Assembly: GCF_000271665.2 (NCBI RefSeq)
Contig: NZ_CP010978.1
Location: forward strand, 1,148,501 to 1,212,500
DNA: 64,000 nucleotides
Origin: Pelosinus fermentans JBW45
Lineage (GTDB): Bacteria > Bacillota > Negativicutes > DSM-13327
Reading direction: 5' to 3'
The translations under genes were made by a program, and so were the position numbers. Within the stretch, counting starts at the first letter, position 1. Each line of letters begins with the position of its first letter. Positions 9,045 to 18,298 of this stretch are shown piece after piece. Below the pieces are notes generated by a model. That model was given only the letters and a program-made list of their open reading frames with translations, was not told the origin of the DNA and made no database searches.

Positions 9045-10445
9045 ATGAAAAAAAAAGTAATTATTGTTGGAGGCGGTCCCGGGGGATATGTGGCAGCCAT
9101 TCGCGCGGCACAACTGGGGGCTGAGGTTCATATTGTTGAAAAGGAAAAAATGGGTGGGACATGTTTAAATGTGGGCTGCATTCCCACCAAAGCCCTTCTC
9201 CATACTGCCAAGCTGTACCACACTGTGCAGGAAGAAGTAAATAATGGACTGCGTGTCGAGGGGATATCCTTGGATTGGCCAGCCCTTATGTCTCGTAAGG
9301 ATACGATTGTAAATCGCCTGGTTCAAGGAGTAAAGGGACTCTTAAAAGCCCATGGAGTGAAGACTCATAGTGGGCAAGCAGTATTGAAAGATGCCCACAA
9401 AGTTCAGGTGGTAGGGGAGACTACTGTAACTCTTGATGCAGATATTATTGTGCTGGCTTCCGGTTCTGTTCCCAGTAAAATCCCTGTACCAGGTGCAGAT
9501 AGTGCTGGAGTCATTGACAGTACGGCAGCCTTAAGTTTACCTAAAGTGCCAAAGTCCTTGGTTATTATTGGCGGTGGCGTTATTGGTACAGAGTTTGCGT
9601 CATTATATAGCTCTTTTGGTACAAAGGTCACAATTGTCGAGATGCTGCCTGAAATATTACCAATGGTAGATCGCCAAATTGCCAAGAGAGTAAAGGAAAA
9701 GTTAACAGAGTGCAACATCGATTTTATGCTGGAAGCAGGATTAAAAGAAATACTGTCAACCTCTAACGGATTAAGTGCCGTAGTGCAAACTGCTGGCAAA
9801 AACCATGAAGTGGCAGGAGAATATATCTTGATGGCCACAGGGCGTAAGGCCAATATTCATAATATGGGGCTTGAAGAAGTGGGAATCCAGACGGAGCGGG
9901 GGAGAATTGTTGTAAATGAATATTTTGCAACGAATATACCTCATATTTATGCAATCGGTGACTGCAATGCTCAGATGATGCTGGCACATGCAGCATCTGC
10001 CCAAGGCGTTGCAGCCGTTGAATATGCGTTAGGTCATAGTCCTTTCTACAATCCTAAAGTCATCCCTTCTTGCATTTATACCATTCCAGAAGCTGCAGGT
10101 GTGGGACTTACGGAAGATGAAGCAGCGGCTCAGGGGATATCCTATAAAGTTGGTTTATTTCCTTTAATGGCAAATGGAAAGTCCCTCATTGAAGGATGTG
10201 AGTTTGGTCTGATTAAATTAATTGTCACTGAAAAAAGCGGAGAAATTCTAGGCGGACATATTTTTGGACCAAGAGCCACTGATTTGATTGGGGAAATAGC
10301 ACTGGCAATGAATCTGGAAGCAACGGTGGATGAAGTCATTGCAACAATCCATGCCCATCCTACCATGAGTGAAGGAATCGCTGAAGCAGCGCTCAGCGTG
10401 AGCGGCAATGCAATCCATTGGCCCCCAGGAGCAAAGATTCTATAA
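9045..10445 (+). CDS. lpdA: Dihydrolipoyl dehydrogenase (E3)
   Basis: FAD flavoprotein that reoxidises the dihydrolipoyl arm of E2 and reduces NAD. N-terminal FAD fold GGGPGGYVAAIRAAQLG, redox-active disulfide in GGTCLNVGCIPTKA, NAD-binding GGGVIGTEFAS near residue 178, and the C-terminal dimer domain with the HAHPTMSE active-site histidine block. 466 residues, full length. It is the last gene of the operon: a perfect 25-bp terminator stem overlaps the stop codon. Confidence 0.93.
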   Translation: MKKKVIIVGGGPGGYVAAIRAAQLGAEVHIVEKEKMGGTCLNVGCIPTKALLHTAKLYHTVQEEVNNGLRVEGISLDWPALMSRKDTIVNRLVQGVKGLLKAHGVKTHSGQAVLKDAHKVQVVGETTVTLDADIIVLASGSVPSKIPVPGADSAGVIDSTAALSLPKVPKSLVIIGGGVIGTEFASLYSSFGTKVTIVEMLPEILPMVDRQIAKRVKEKLTECNIDFMLEAGLKEILSTSNGLSAVVQTAGKNHEVAGEYILMATGRKANIHNMGLEEVGIQTERGRIVVNEYFATNIPHIYAIGDCNAQMMLAHAASAQGVAAVEYALGHSPFYNPKVIPSCIYTIPEAAGVGLTEDEAAAQGISYKVGLFPLMANGKSLIEGCEFGLIKLIVTEKSGEILGGHIFGPRATDLIGEIALAMNLEATVDEVIATIHAHPTMSEGIAEAALSVSGNAIHWPPGAKIL

Positions 10446-10500
10446 TCAAAAAGCCCACCAAGATGCTATATGTAGGCATCTTGGTGGGCTTTTTGATTAT
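10442..10500 (+). terminator. Terminator of the acetoin dehydrogenase operon
   Basis: Perfect 25-bp inverted repeat (10442-10466 with 10476-10500), 9-nt loop, T-rich on both strands. It can work in both directions, and the next gene on the opposite strand ends at 10685. Confidence 0.9.
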
Positions 10501-10523
10501 GTTTTACAGAGCATAAAAAACAA

Positions 10524-10624
10524 TGAACCACAAAGGCACAATGCCGCTGACGCGGCACGCAAAGGAGAGCAATAAGCATAAATTAAAACAGAACCCTTTG
10601 TGTCCTTTGCGCCTTTGTGGTTCA
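10524..10624. repeat. Palindromic intergenic repeat, copy 3
   Basis: Almost the same ends and inner palindrome as the copy at 3371-3467 (tgaaccacaaaggcacaatg at the left tip). It lies between two convergent genes. Confidence 0.85.
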
Positions 10625-10684
10625 ATTCGTTCCTGTGTTTTGCAAGAATGATCAGCGCTTTTCTAATAATTCAAAAAGATGAGC

Positions 10685-12373
10685 CTAGAGTTTGAACGTA
10701 GCGATTGTTACTTGCAGTTCTTCGGCTAGATGGGCCAGTGCTTCGCTGGAGGAGGCGATCTCTTCCAGCGAAGCCGATTGTTCTTCCGTAGCCGCGGAAA
10801 CGGTTTGTGTTTGTCCGCTTGTTTCCTTGCTGATGGCTTCAATCTCACGGATTGAGACAACCATTTCTTCACTGCCTGCAGCTACGCGATCAATGGCAGA
10901 AGCAATATCTTTCACTTGATTGGAGACTTGACTGGCTAAATTGGAAATTTCGGTAAAAGCTCCACCGGCAGTATTTACTACATCGGTACCCAGTTTCACC
11001 TCACGGGTTCCGTCATTCATGGCAGTAACTGCATTGTCTGTTTCATTTTGTATCTCTTGAATGAGTAATGCAATTTGTTTCGTTGCTGCTTGGGATTGTT
11101 CTGCCAGTTTGCGAACTTCATCTGCTACAACGGCAAAACCTCTGCCTTGTTCTCCTGCCCGTGCTGCCTCAATAGCTGCATTTAAAGCCAGCAGATTTGT
11201 TTGATTGGCAATATTGGAAATGGTATCAACGATTTGACCAATTTCTCGGGAACGTTCACCTAGTTTTGTGACAACTTTAGCAGATTCTGTAACGGTTTGA
11301 TTAATCGTATTCATTTGTTGGATGGCCGCTTCGATGGAGTTTCCACCATTTTGTGCAGCAGCAGCAGCCCGGTCGCTAATTCCAGTGGCAATGCCGGCAT
11401 TGCTGGCGATTTCTTGAATCGCTGTTGTTATATTTCCAATTGTTGCTGCCGCAGAATTAATGTTTCGCCCTTGCGCTTCCGTACCCGTAGCTACTTCCAT
11501 AATCGATATAGCTACTTGCGTAGATGCCTGAGCTGATTGTTCTGCACTTGCCGTTAATTCTTCTGATGAAGCGGCAAGTTGTTCTGCAGAGACGGATACT
11601 TGGGATATGACAGTTCGCAAATTCGTACGCATTTTATTAAAGGCATCAGCGAGCTGTCCAATCTCGTCTTCTGATTGGTAGGTTATTGTGTCGGCGGCTA
11701 AGTTTCCAGCGGCGATTTGGCTGGCAACTTCAGCAACCGTATGTACGGGGCACGAAATATTACGAGAAATAAAAAATGCAATGATACTAGATACAATAAT
11801 GACAATGATATTGATAACAATTAAAAAGACTTGAGAAGATCTAGCATCTTTCGCGTATTGTTCTTGCTCTTGGGTGACATAGGTTCTTGTCTCGAGGGTT
11901 AATTTTTCTGCAGCAGTCATAGTAGCTTTATAGGGACTTCCTGCATCAGCCATATAATGAGCAACCTCATCGGATTTACCAGCTTGTTTGGCGGCCATCG
12001 ATAGTTCAGCGATTCTTTCATATTCTTCTTTTGCTTGCTTTATAGAAGTAATGTATTCTGTTCCTGTTCCTGTATTAAGATTTTTTTCTAACCATTTTAA
12101 GCGGTCATTTGATTTCGTTTTATAGTCATTGTAAACTGGAATATCATTTGGATCGCCAACAAAGTTGAAGCGACGCATGGTCACGGCCTCATTGGCAATA
12201 TCAGCAGCTGCGCCTTGGACCATTTCCATTTTTTCGATATTTAGTTTACTAAATATGTGATAATTTGCAGTTATTTCACCTATTTTCCAAATGGTAAAAC
12301 CACTCATCAGAATAACAAGAGCTAGGACAAGGGAGAACCCTCCACCTATTTTTTTGCCTACAGTCCATTTCAT
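10685..12373 (-). CDS. Methyl-accepting chemotaxis protein
   Basis: Membrane chemoreceptor feeding CheA/CheW. Membrane span 1 at about 10-30, a periplasmic four-helix-bundle type ligand domain (30-185), span 2 at about 185-207, a HAMP domain, then a long coiled-coil signalling domain with the conserved hairpin tip [20 protein letters not shown]. Methylation-type Gln/Glu/Ala-rich helices flank the tip. 562 residues, full length, with a clear aaggagg before its ATG. No chemotaxis genes adjoin it, so the ligand cannot be told from context. It is transcribed alone. Confidence 0.93.
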   Translation of the reverse strand: MKWTVGKKIGGGFSLVLALVILMSGFTIWKIGEITANYHIFSKLNIEKMEMVQGAAADIANEAVTMRRFNFVGDPNDIPVYNDYKTKSNDRLKWLEKNLNTGTGTEYITSIKQAKEEYERIAELSMAAKQAGKSDEVAHYMADAGSPYKATMTAAEKLTLETRTYVTQEQEQYAKDARSSQVFLIVINIIVIIVSSIIAFFISRNISCPVHTVAEVASQIAAGNLAADTITYQSEDEIGQLADAFNKMRTNLRTVISQVSVSAEQLAASSEELTASAEQSAQASTQVAISIMEVATGTEAQGRNINSAAATIGNITTAIQEIASNAGIATGISDRAAAAAQNGGNSIEAAIQQMNTINQTVTESAKVVTKLGERSREIGQIVDTISNIANQTNLLALNAAIEAARAGEQGRGFAVVADEVRKLAEQSQAATKQIALLIQEIQNETDNAVTAMNDGTREVKLGTDVVNTAGGAFTEISNLASQVSNQVKDIASAIDRVAAGSEEMVVSIREIEAISKETSGQTQTVSAATEEQSASLEEIASSSEALAHLAEELQVTIATFKL

Positions 12374-12889
12374 AAAATATCCTCCTTCAATTTAGTGTTA
12401 AGAAATTGCTGTATTTTACTATTTCAAAGAATAGTTTGATTTTCTTGAATCAATAAAAAACAAAAACTACCAGGTATCATCATGTCATTTGCAGATGGAA
12501 CCTAGCAGTCACTTTAGACTTAGCTAATGGATGATTGCTGTTAATAGATTCTTACATGATTATATTGTATATTTTATATAGATAAAATATATTTGTCAAT
12601 AATTATTAGTAATTAATAAAAAAATTAAAATGCTAAATATAGGATCAATAAGGAGAATGCAGATAATGTGATTATTCAAAATCAAGGAAGTTATGCTCGC
12701 TTATCCTTTTTTAAAGGCATCACTTCAAAAGGTTTAGACGTGGGCAATGAAACAAATCCAAAATCAATGGTGCTGTTTGAAATTATACTATACGTGATAC
12801 ATATCTGCCAGAAAAAAAATAGCCGTAGCCAATTTGGTTTAACGTTCTTATATTCTGCAGGTATGAGCTTAAAGTGAGGTAGTCATGAA
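12374..12889. other. Intergenic stretch without a supported gene
   Basis: AT-rich spacer between the divergent ends of the chemoreceptor and the secreted-protein gene. A 69-codon GTG frame (12668-12877) is not convincing. No repeat or RNA was recognised. Confidence 0.5.
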
Positions 12890-12930
12890 AAATAGCCTGC
12901 ACTCTTAGAAAATAAAAGCGCAGGCTATTT
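12890..12930 (-). terminator. Terminator of the secreted Cys-rich protein gene
   Basis: Perfect 11-bp stem (12890-12900 with 12920-12930) around a 19-nt loop, followed on the minus strand by a T run. Confidence 0.75.
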
Positions 12931-12953
12931 GAATATCTTTGATTGTACTCTGG

Positions 12954-13448
12954 TTAGGGAGTAGGCAGCTTAGGGCAGCATGGACCGCATGGACCGCATG
13001 GACCGCCTTCAGGACCTGGTCTATGAGGAGGACGCAGTGTATCGTCTACGGCTTTGGCTTGCTCATCGGATAAGTCTGCAGCGTCCTTTAATTCTTTGAT
13101 CATGTCTGGACGTTGATTAAACTTTTCCTTGAAGAATGCATCTCTTTCCTCAGGAGTCATGAACCTCGTTTTTTCCATTTCTGTTTTTCGTTGATCATCT
13201 TTTTCTTTAAAAAAGCTGATCAGCTTAGCGGCTTGCTCTTGAGTGATGATACTGTCATTTAGCAATTTATCCATAAAAATTTTCATATGTTTTTCTCTGT
13301 CTTCAGGATTAGGCATTCGGTGATTCATACTTGGTCCAGGTATGAATTCTTGTTGTCCATCATGAGCAAAGGCGACTGCTCCAACTGATAATGCAAGGCA
13401 TCCCAGAATCAGTCCGCTAACCAATCTTTTTGTGAAATATTGCTTCAT
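12954..13448 (-). CDS. Secreted Gly-Pro-Cys-tailed protein, CpxP/Spy-like context
   Basis: A 164-residue exported protein of unknown family. A signal peptide (1-28, ending VAFA-HD) is followed by a charged helical body with a TPEERDAFFKEK segment that recalls periplasmic CpxP/Spy-type proteins, and a tail GGPCGPCGPCCPK. The tail is encoded by three perfect 9-bp repeats and offers four cysteines, so metal binding or disulfide sensing is possible. It sits just downstream of a histidine kinase with a Pro-rich sensor region. Its promoter carries the GTAAC box described at 13487-13518. Feedback on the kinase is inference; no enzyme motif is seen. Confidence 0.75.
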   Translation of the reverse strand: MKQYFTKRLVSGLILGCLALSVGAVAFAHDGQQEFIPGPSMNHRMPNPEDREKHMKIFMDKLLNDSIITQEQAAKLISFFKEKDDQRKTEMEKTRFMTPEERDAFFKEKFNQRPDMIKELKDAADLSDEQAKAVDDTLRPPHRPGPEGGPCGPCGPCCPKLPTP

Positions 13449-13486
13449 TTGAATCTCTCCTTTATATAAGTGGTTTCCTTGAGATT

Positions 13487-13518
13487 AGTATGAAGGAAAA
13501 TTGTTACAATTTAGTTAC
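13487..13518 (-). promoter_or_regulatory. GTAAC-N6-GTAAC operator and promoter of the secreted protein gene
   Basis: On the minus strand GTAAC-N6-GTAAC (13503-13518) is followed, after A plus 9 nt, by the -10-like hexamer CATACT (13487-13492). The same geometry occurs at 17703 and 18299. The boxes take the place of a -35, as expected for an OmpR-family activator. Confidence 0.7.
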
Positions 13519-13521
13519 GGA

Positions 13522-15069
13522 CTAGTATAGATTTCCTATATTTTTTGCTTTGGTAAGATCAAACCAAAATACAACACCATCTTCCACATTATTTACACCA
13601 TAATGATTGCCATGTAATTCCTGGATTGCGCGGACAATGGATAGGCCTAGACCATAACCGCCGTACTCTCTGGTTCGAGCTTTGTCTACTTTATAAAAGC
13701 TCGTCCATATTTTTTCGAGGCTTTCTTCTGGAATGGGGCGTCCTGAATTATACATAAAAACTCTGATTTGATTGTCTGCTTCTTTTACCCAGATTTTAAT
13801 GATCTTCTTAAATTCGGCATGGTCAATGGCGTTGGTAAAGAGGTTGAGCAATATTTGTTCAATGCGGAGTTCATCCCCGTATACTACACAGGGATCAATG
13901 TTGTCCATTTCCAAAATAATTTTTCTTTCCGTCAAAATGGTAGAGTATTTGAGGAGAATGTCCTGCAGGAGTAGGGAAAAATCGAACGCGTTTCTGCTTA
14001 ATTGAAAGAACCCAGATTCAATTTGGGATAGATTTAGTAGATCTTTTACCAATTTATCCATTTTTTCTGCCTCGTCAATGATGACGGAGCAATAATAGTT
14101 TTTACTATCCTCATCCTGAGCCACGTTTTCTCTTAGACCTTCTGCATAACCTAAAATGAGGGAAAGAGGGGTTTTTAGTTCATGGGAGACGCTAGATACA
14201 AAGTTTTTACGCATTGTATCTAGTTTTCTTTCCTTTTCCACATCTGCCATGAGTTGCTGATTTTTTTTGTTAAGCTCTGAGATGGCTGTATCCAATTGAT
14301 AAGATAAGTGGTTAATGCTTTTACCTAGTTCGCCAAGTTCATCGTTGCGGTTGATAGTACATTTCTGAGAAAAATCAAGCTGTGACATGCTTTGTGCAAT
14401 GCGATTCAGTTCTATGATGGGGAGGGTAAATCGTTTCGCAAAGAAAAAAGCCCAAATAAAGCCTGCTGCAACAGAGAGTATACCCGTAAAAATAATGAAT
14501 TGGGCTGCGACACTCACGCTTTCAGATATTAATGCCAGGGGCTGTTTTATAATCAAAATGTCATCGTTTGTCATTTTATGGCGGATCACCATAAAATCGA
14601 TTTTTAAATCTTGGTCATGCTCCATTTCCAAAATGGTGCGGTTATCAATGATTTCTCTGCTTTTGATGATAGGTGGAGGACCGGGAGGAAAGCGGGGAGG
14701 TGTGGTCCGAGAAAGGGCAGGATTATCAAGAGAATTGGAGATAAAGGGAGGATGAGGGGAGGATGGGCTAGATGGATCTTGATCCACAAGGGGACCAAAA
14801 GAACTATATTTGATCTGTCCTTCTTTGGTGAAAATAATAATGCCTGCTCCTAATGTATTGGAAATCCGCTCCAGCTCCAAAGACATCTCCTTAGGATTGC
14901 CTTGATATAAAAGATCGAAGTTGGTACTGCTAATAATAAGAGCTTCTTTTTTTTGTGAAGTATAAAATTTTTCTAAGCCAATACGGGTGAGGCCTAAAAA
15001 CATAAGTACAAAGAATAACACCAATCCGCTTAAGATAATAAAGAGTTTTGCACGCAGTGAAACAGTCAT
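13522..15069 (-). CDS. Sensor histidine kinase, OmpR-system type
   Basis: Membrane kinase of a two-component system. Span 1 at 8-29, periplasmic sensor region (30-186) with a very Pro/Ser-rich stretch at 97-134, span 2 at 187-210, HAMP (211-263), phosphoacceptor H296 in SSVSHELKTPLS and an ATPase domain with N-box NLFTNAIDHA and G-box GYGLGLSIV. The start ATG overlaps the regulator's stop (ATGA), so the two were one operon. The partner regulator is broken by a group II intron, so the kinase may lack transcription from the regulator promoter and may lack its cognate target. Confidence 0.9.
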   Translation of the reverse strand: MTVSLRAKLFIILSGLVLFFVLMFLGLTRIGLEKFYTSQKKEALIISSTNFDLLYQGNPKEMSLELERISNTLGAGIIIFTKEGQIKYSSFGPLVDQDPSSPSSPHPPFISNSLDNPALSRTTPPRFPPGPPPIIKSREIIDNRTILEMEHDQDLKIDFMVIRHKMTNDDILIIKQPLALISESVSVAAQFIIFTGILSVAAGFIWAFFFAKRFTLPIIELNRIAQSMSQLDFSQKCTINRNDELGELGKSINHLSYQLDTAISELNKKNQQLMADVEKERKLDTMRKNFVSSVSHELKTPLSLILGYAEGLRENVAQDEDSKNYYCSVIIDEAEKMDKLVKDLLNLSQIESGFFQLSRNAFDFSLLLQDILLKYSTILTERKIILEMDNIDPCVVYGDELRIEQILLNLFTNAIDHAEFKKIIKIWVKEADNQIRVFMYNSGRPIPEESLEKIWTSFYKVDKARTREYGGYGLGLSIVRAIQELHGNHYGVNNVEDGVVFWFDLTKAKNIGNLY

Positions 15070-15227
15070 TTTTCGGCCTCGAATCGATAGCCATATCCTC
15101 TGATGGTTTGGACAAGTGCGCTTTTATCTCCTAGCTTGGTTCTCAGCCGATTGATATGAGTATCTACAGTTCGCAGATCACCAAAGTAATCATAACTCCA
15201 CACCTGATTTAAGATTTGCTGGCGACT
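15066..15227 (-). pseudogene. 3' fragment of the intron-split OmpR-family response regulator gene
   Basis: Encodes the end of a winged-helix DNA-binding domain: SRQQILNQVW, VDTHINRLRTKLGD, VQTIRGYGYRF. Joined to 17097-17600 without the intervening 1869 bp it reads in frame as GKALSRQQIL, the usual form of this family. An open frame extends past 15227 into the intron but is not meaningful. The stop overlaps the kinase start. Confidence 0.85.
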
Positions 15228-17096
15228 GTGCGCCACGAAGGAGTGTCCAAGTAGCGTAGCTACTTGAAGGCAGCCATGCTGTACAGATGATGGTGGTAGG
15301 TCCACCGAAATCGCCATACAGGTGGAGGTTTCAAACTACCTTAAGGTGCTGTGGCCAAAATCCATGGTATTGAGCGTTAAGGAAAAGGCAGTGATAAAAC
15401 TGTCAAGTGCGTATTAAGGAGATGAATGAACAAATGAACCACTTACGAAAATGTCGATAGCGTAGAGATTCCATCAAAACCAGGGGGTAGTCGTTAATCT
15501 GGGATAAGTCTAGGGGAAACCTGTTTACTGCCTAGACGGTGGGCGGCATAAAGGTGGCATGAACTTAATACAGGCGTCTGTACGGAACGTGGGAACCCAC
15601 GGGCTGATGTTAAGGGAGTATATCAAGCGGAAGAACCGCAAGATAAGAGTACCAATGCAGTCATGGGGGCAGATTGGGTTGTAGTAGTGATGAAGTTTCT
15701 GTAATGGGAATGGAGCGAAGAACCCGAATTATTCAGTTTCAAGAATAAGTCAACTTTGAAAGGAGGAGGAACTTATGCAAGAAACAAAGCCATACAGTAT
15801 TTCCAAAAGAGCAGTAATTACTGCTTATGAAAGAGTGAAAGCAAATAAGGGAACCTATGGAGTGGATGAGCAATCTATTGAGGATTTTGAGAGAAAGCTA
15901 AATAATAATCTCTATAAGATTTGGAATAGAATGTCGTCAGGAAGTTATTTCCCGAAACCTGTAAAGGCAGTAGCAATTCCAAAGAAGAATGGTGGAACTC
16001 GTATTTTAGGAATACCAACCGTAGAGGACAGGATAGCGCAGATGGTAGCGAAGTTATACTTTGAGCCATGCGTGGAACCGATATTTTACGAAGATTCCTA
16101 TGGATACAGGCCGAATAAATCAGCAATACAGGCAATAGAAGTAACAAGGAGAAGGTGTTGGAGAAAAGACTGGGTTTTAGAGTTTGATATAAAGGGTCTA
16201 TTTGATAACATCAGACATGATTACTTAATAGAAATGGTAAAACACCAAACAAAAGAAGAATGGATTCTTCTGTATGTACAAAGGTGGTTGACAGCACCGT
16301 TTCAAATGGAGGATGGAACGATTGTTCTAAGAACTTCAGGAACGCCACAAGGTGGGGTAATCAGTCCTGTACTTGCCAATCTATTTTTACACTATGTATT
16401 TGATGATTATATGACGAAAGAGTTTCCAGCAATACCGTGGGCAAGATATGCGGATGATGGAATTGCACACTGTGTGTCTCTTAAACAAGCGAAATATTTG
16501 CAACGCAGACTACAGGAACGATTTGAGTGTTTTGGATTAGAATTAAATTTGGATAAGACAAGAATTGTATATTGTAAAGATGATGACCGAATAGGAAATC
16601 ATGAATACACCTCTTTTGATTTTCTGGGATATACATTCAGACCAAGACATGCAAAGAATAAATGTGGAAAGTTCTTCACTAACTTTCTGCCAGCAATGGG
16701 AGAAAAGGCGAAGAAATCCATAAGAAAAGTAGTTAGAAAGTGGAAGTTGCAGTTGAAACCGGATAAGGACTTATTGGACATAGCAAATATGTTCAATAGC
16801 CAAATACAGGGATGGATTAATTACTACACGCATTTTTATAAATCAGAGATATATGAAGTATTAAGATATATTAATGGACGTCTTGTTTACTGGGTTCGCA
16901 AGAAATACAAGAATCGAAAATCAAGACAAAGAGCTGAACATTGGCTTGGAGAAATAGCAAAGCGTGATAGAAAACTGTTTGCACACTGGAAATTTGGGAT
17001 ACTGCCAACGGCTGGATAATGGGAGCTGTATGAGCTGAGAGGTTCACGTACAGTTCTGAGAGAGACTTAGGGGGAAGTTCCCTAGGTCTACTTGCT
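15228..17096 (+). mobile_element. Group II intron, antisense within the response regulator gene
   Basis: The 5' end is GTGCGCC, typical of group II introns. RNA domains I-III fill 15228-15774, the maturase lies at 15775-17019, and a domain V-like hairpin (agctgtatgagct...cgtacagttc, about 17023-17056) and a domain VI hairpin with a bulged A close the element. Limits were set so that the flanks rejoin into an intact regulator frame. The 3' end is therefore inferred (ends cttgct rather than the usual AY), with a few nt of doubt. Orientation is opposite to the host gene, so splicing cannot restore the regulator mRNA. Confidence 0.9.
15775..17019 (+). CDS. ltrA: Group II intron reverse transcriptase/maturase
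   Basis: Intron-encoded protein for splicing and retrohoming. The RT domain carries IPKKNGGTRILGIPT, SYGYRPNKSA, FDIKGLFDNI, TPQGGVISPVLANL and the catalytic YADD (in WARYADDG). It is followed by a maturase domain (about 300-390, IQGWINYYTHFYKSEIYEVL). There is no C-terminal HNH endonuclease domain. At 414 residues it resembles short endonuclease-free types, which are thought to insert using replication-fork primers; this would fit an insertion antisense to the gene. A strong aaaggagg precedes the ATG. Confidence 0.95.
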   Translation: MQETKPYSISKRAVITAYERVKANKGTYGVDEQSIEDFERKLNNNLYKIWNRMSSGSYFPKPVKAVAIPKKNGGTRILGIPTVEDRIAQMVAKLYFEPCVEPIFYEDSYGYRPNKSAIQAIEVTRRRCWRKDWVLEFDIKGLFDNIRHDYLIEMVKHQTKEEWILLYVQRWLTAPFQMEDGTIVLRTSGTPQGGVISPVLANLFLHYVFDDYMTKEFPAIPWARYADDGIAHCVSLKQAKYLQRRLQERFECFGLELNLDKTRIVYCKDDDRIGNHEYTSFDFLGYTFRPRHAKNKCGKFFTNFLPAMGEKAKKSIRKVVRKWKLQLKPDKDLLDIANMFNSQIQGWINYYTHFYKSEIYEVLRYINGRLVYWVRKKYKNRKSRQRAEHWLGEIAKRDRKLFAHWKFGILPTAG

Positions 17097-17600
17097 TAAT
17101 GCCTTACCGCTATTCTCGGTCAAATAGGTAAGGAGTTCATATTCCTTAGGGCTTAAATCCAGAGAGTGATCATTTATAGATACTTGCCTTGCTGTTGTAT
17201 TAATTTCCAAACCATCATATACGATGGCTTTTTCTCTTTCTATGCGGCGAAATAATGCGTTTACACGAGCTGTTAAAACTTTAGGACTAAAGGGCTTAGT
17301 GACGTATTCATCGGCACCAATTTCAAAAGCAAAAAGCTGGTCTACTTCTTCTCCTTTAGCTGTAAGCATAATGACAGGAATATTGCTTTTCTTTCTAAGC
17401 TCTCTGCATACGGTCCAGCCATCATGCTCTGGCATCATAACATCTAGAATGATCAGGTCCACCTGTTCTGCTGCCAGGAGCTCCAAGGCGACGCGTCCAT
17501 TGTCAGCTTCTAGGGTGCTGTAACCTTCACGGACCAGAAAATCAGCAATCAGTTTCCTGATACGCAGTTCATCGTCAACAATTAAGATTGTTTTATTCAT
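17097..17600 (-). pseudogene. 5' fragment of the intron-split OmpR-family response regulator gene
   Basis: Intact receiver domain: acidic pair in VDDE (9-11), phosphoacceptor D53 in LDVMMPEHDGW and K in VTKPF. The start of the winged-helix domain (LDLSPKEYELLTYL) then runs into intron sequence and stops after two alien residues. The predicted 170-residue product could still be phosphorylated but lacks the recognition helix. The start at 17600 has aaaggagg upstream. It would have controlled the GTAAC-box promoters nearby. Confidence 0.9.
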
Positions 17601-17646
17601 GAGTTTTACCTCCTTTTGACTCGACGGCATTCGTAGTTCTATTTTT

Positions 17647-17675
17647 AGCATAAAGAGTATGACGGAAGATGTCAA
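17647..17675 (-). promoter_or_regulatory. Sigma-A promoter of the regulator-kinase operon
   Basis: Minus strand -35 TTGACA (17670-17675), 17-bp spacer, -10 TATGCT (17647-17652). Confidence 0.75.
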
Positions 17676-17702
17676 TGAATAGCTAGATTTGTATAAAATT
17701 CT

Positions 17703-17734
17703 GTAACAAAACTGTAACAAAATTCCTTCATAAT
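17703..17734 (+). promoter_or_regulatory. GTAAC-N6-GTAAC operator and promoter of the 43-residue membrane peptide
   Basis: GTAAC at 17703 and 17714 (11-bp period), then A plus 9 nt, then CATAAT (17729-17734). The stretch attccttcata after the boxes matches the site at 13487-13518 almost base for base. Confidence 0.7.
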
Positions 17735-17898
17735 TAGAATAAAAGTATTTTATAGAAATAAAAACATTTTATCGTTATAGTAGGGACTAACTCATCTTTG
17801 GGATGCGTGAGTTTGGCAACGGGATTGAATATTGTGTTAACTAAGATTACATAAAAATATTTAAAAAAATAAAACTATAAAGTGAGGAGAATGTTGTT

Positions 17899-18030
17899 AT
17901 GCATATTTCGACAGGAAATCTGTGGTTTTATTCTTGGAAAAATATCGTAATTATATTGATGACTCTCGTATCCTTGCTAGGGTACTATGTTTTTTACATT
18001 TCTCGATATATTGTACAAATTCTACTTTAA
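17899..18030 (+). CDS. Small single-span membrane protein (43 aa)
   Basis: ATG 17899 with gtgaggaga 8 nt upstream, 43 codons, stop at 18028, followed closely by a perfect terminator hairpin. The product has a polar start (MHISTGNLWFYSWKN) and one hydrophobic span (about 16-34), with an aromatic-rich end YISRYIVQILL. It has its own promoter with a GTAAC-type box, so it looks like a real regulated gene and not a chance frame. No known family is recognised. A role as a small membrane regulator of the adjoining kinase or efflux pump is only a guess. Confidence 0.65.
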   Translation: MHISTGNLWFYSWKNIVIILMTLVSLLGYYVFYISRYIVQILL

Positions 18031-18053
18031 AATTAGTGAGATGTATTCCAAAG

Positions 18054-18099
18054 AAGTAAAATACTCATGCGGCTTGACAACTGCATGAGTATTTTACTT
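18054..18099 (+). terminator. Terminator after the 43-residue gene
   Basis: Perfect 17-bp stem (18054-18070 with 18083-18099), 12-nt loop, T-rich right arm. Confidence 0.8.
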
Positions 18100-18298
18100 T
18101 GATTATCACGCGTGTTGATTAACCAAAAAAAGTAAAGACAAAAGGACACGTTTTTTGTAAATCGTAGTTACTAAACAAACGATCCGAAAAGAGGCGTCCT
18201 GTTATAGCAAATCAAATAGTTAGGTTAGATTTTTTGCGTTTACATGTGAATAATTACCAGGTTTATAAAGGGGAATAAATTTATTTTAATATATTACT

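Noticed and set aside
12668-12877. 69-codon plus-strand frame with a GTG start
   Set aside because: No family resemblance, a poorly placed ribosome site and unusual composition; it overlaps nothing, but it has no promoter or conserved feature either.
15228-17096. Interpretation of the intron as a spliceable interruption that leaves the regulator functional
   Set aside because: The intron and its maturase lie on the strand opposite to the regulator gene, so the regulator mRNA carries only the complement of the intron.
18101-18298. Possible IS relic suggested by ggacacg...ggcgtcc
   Set aside because: The arms are short and imperfect, no target duplication or transposase remnant could be shown.
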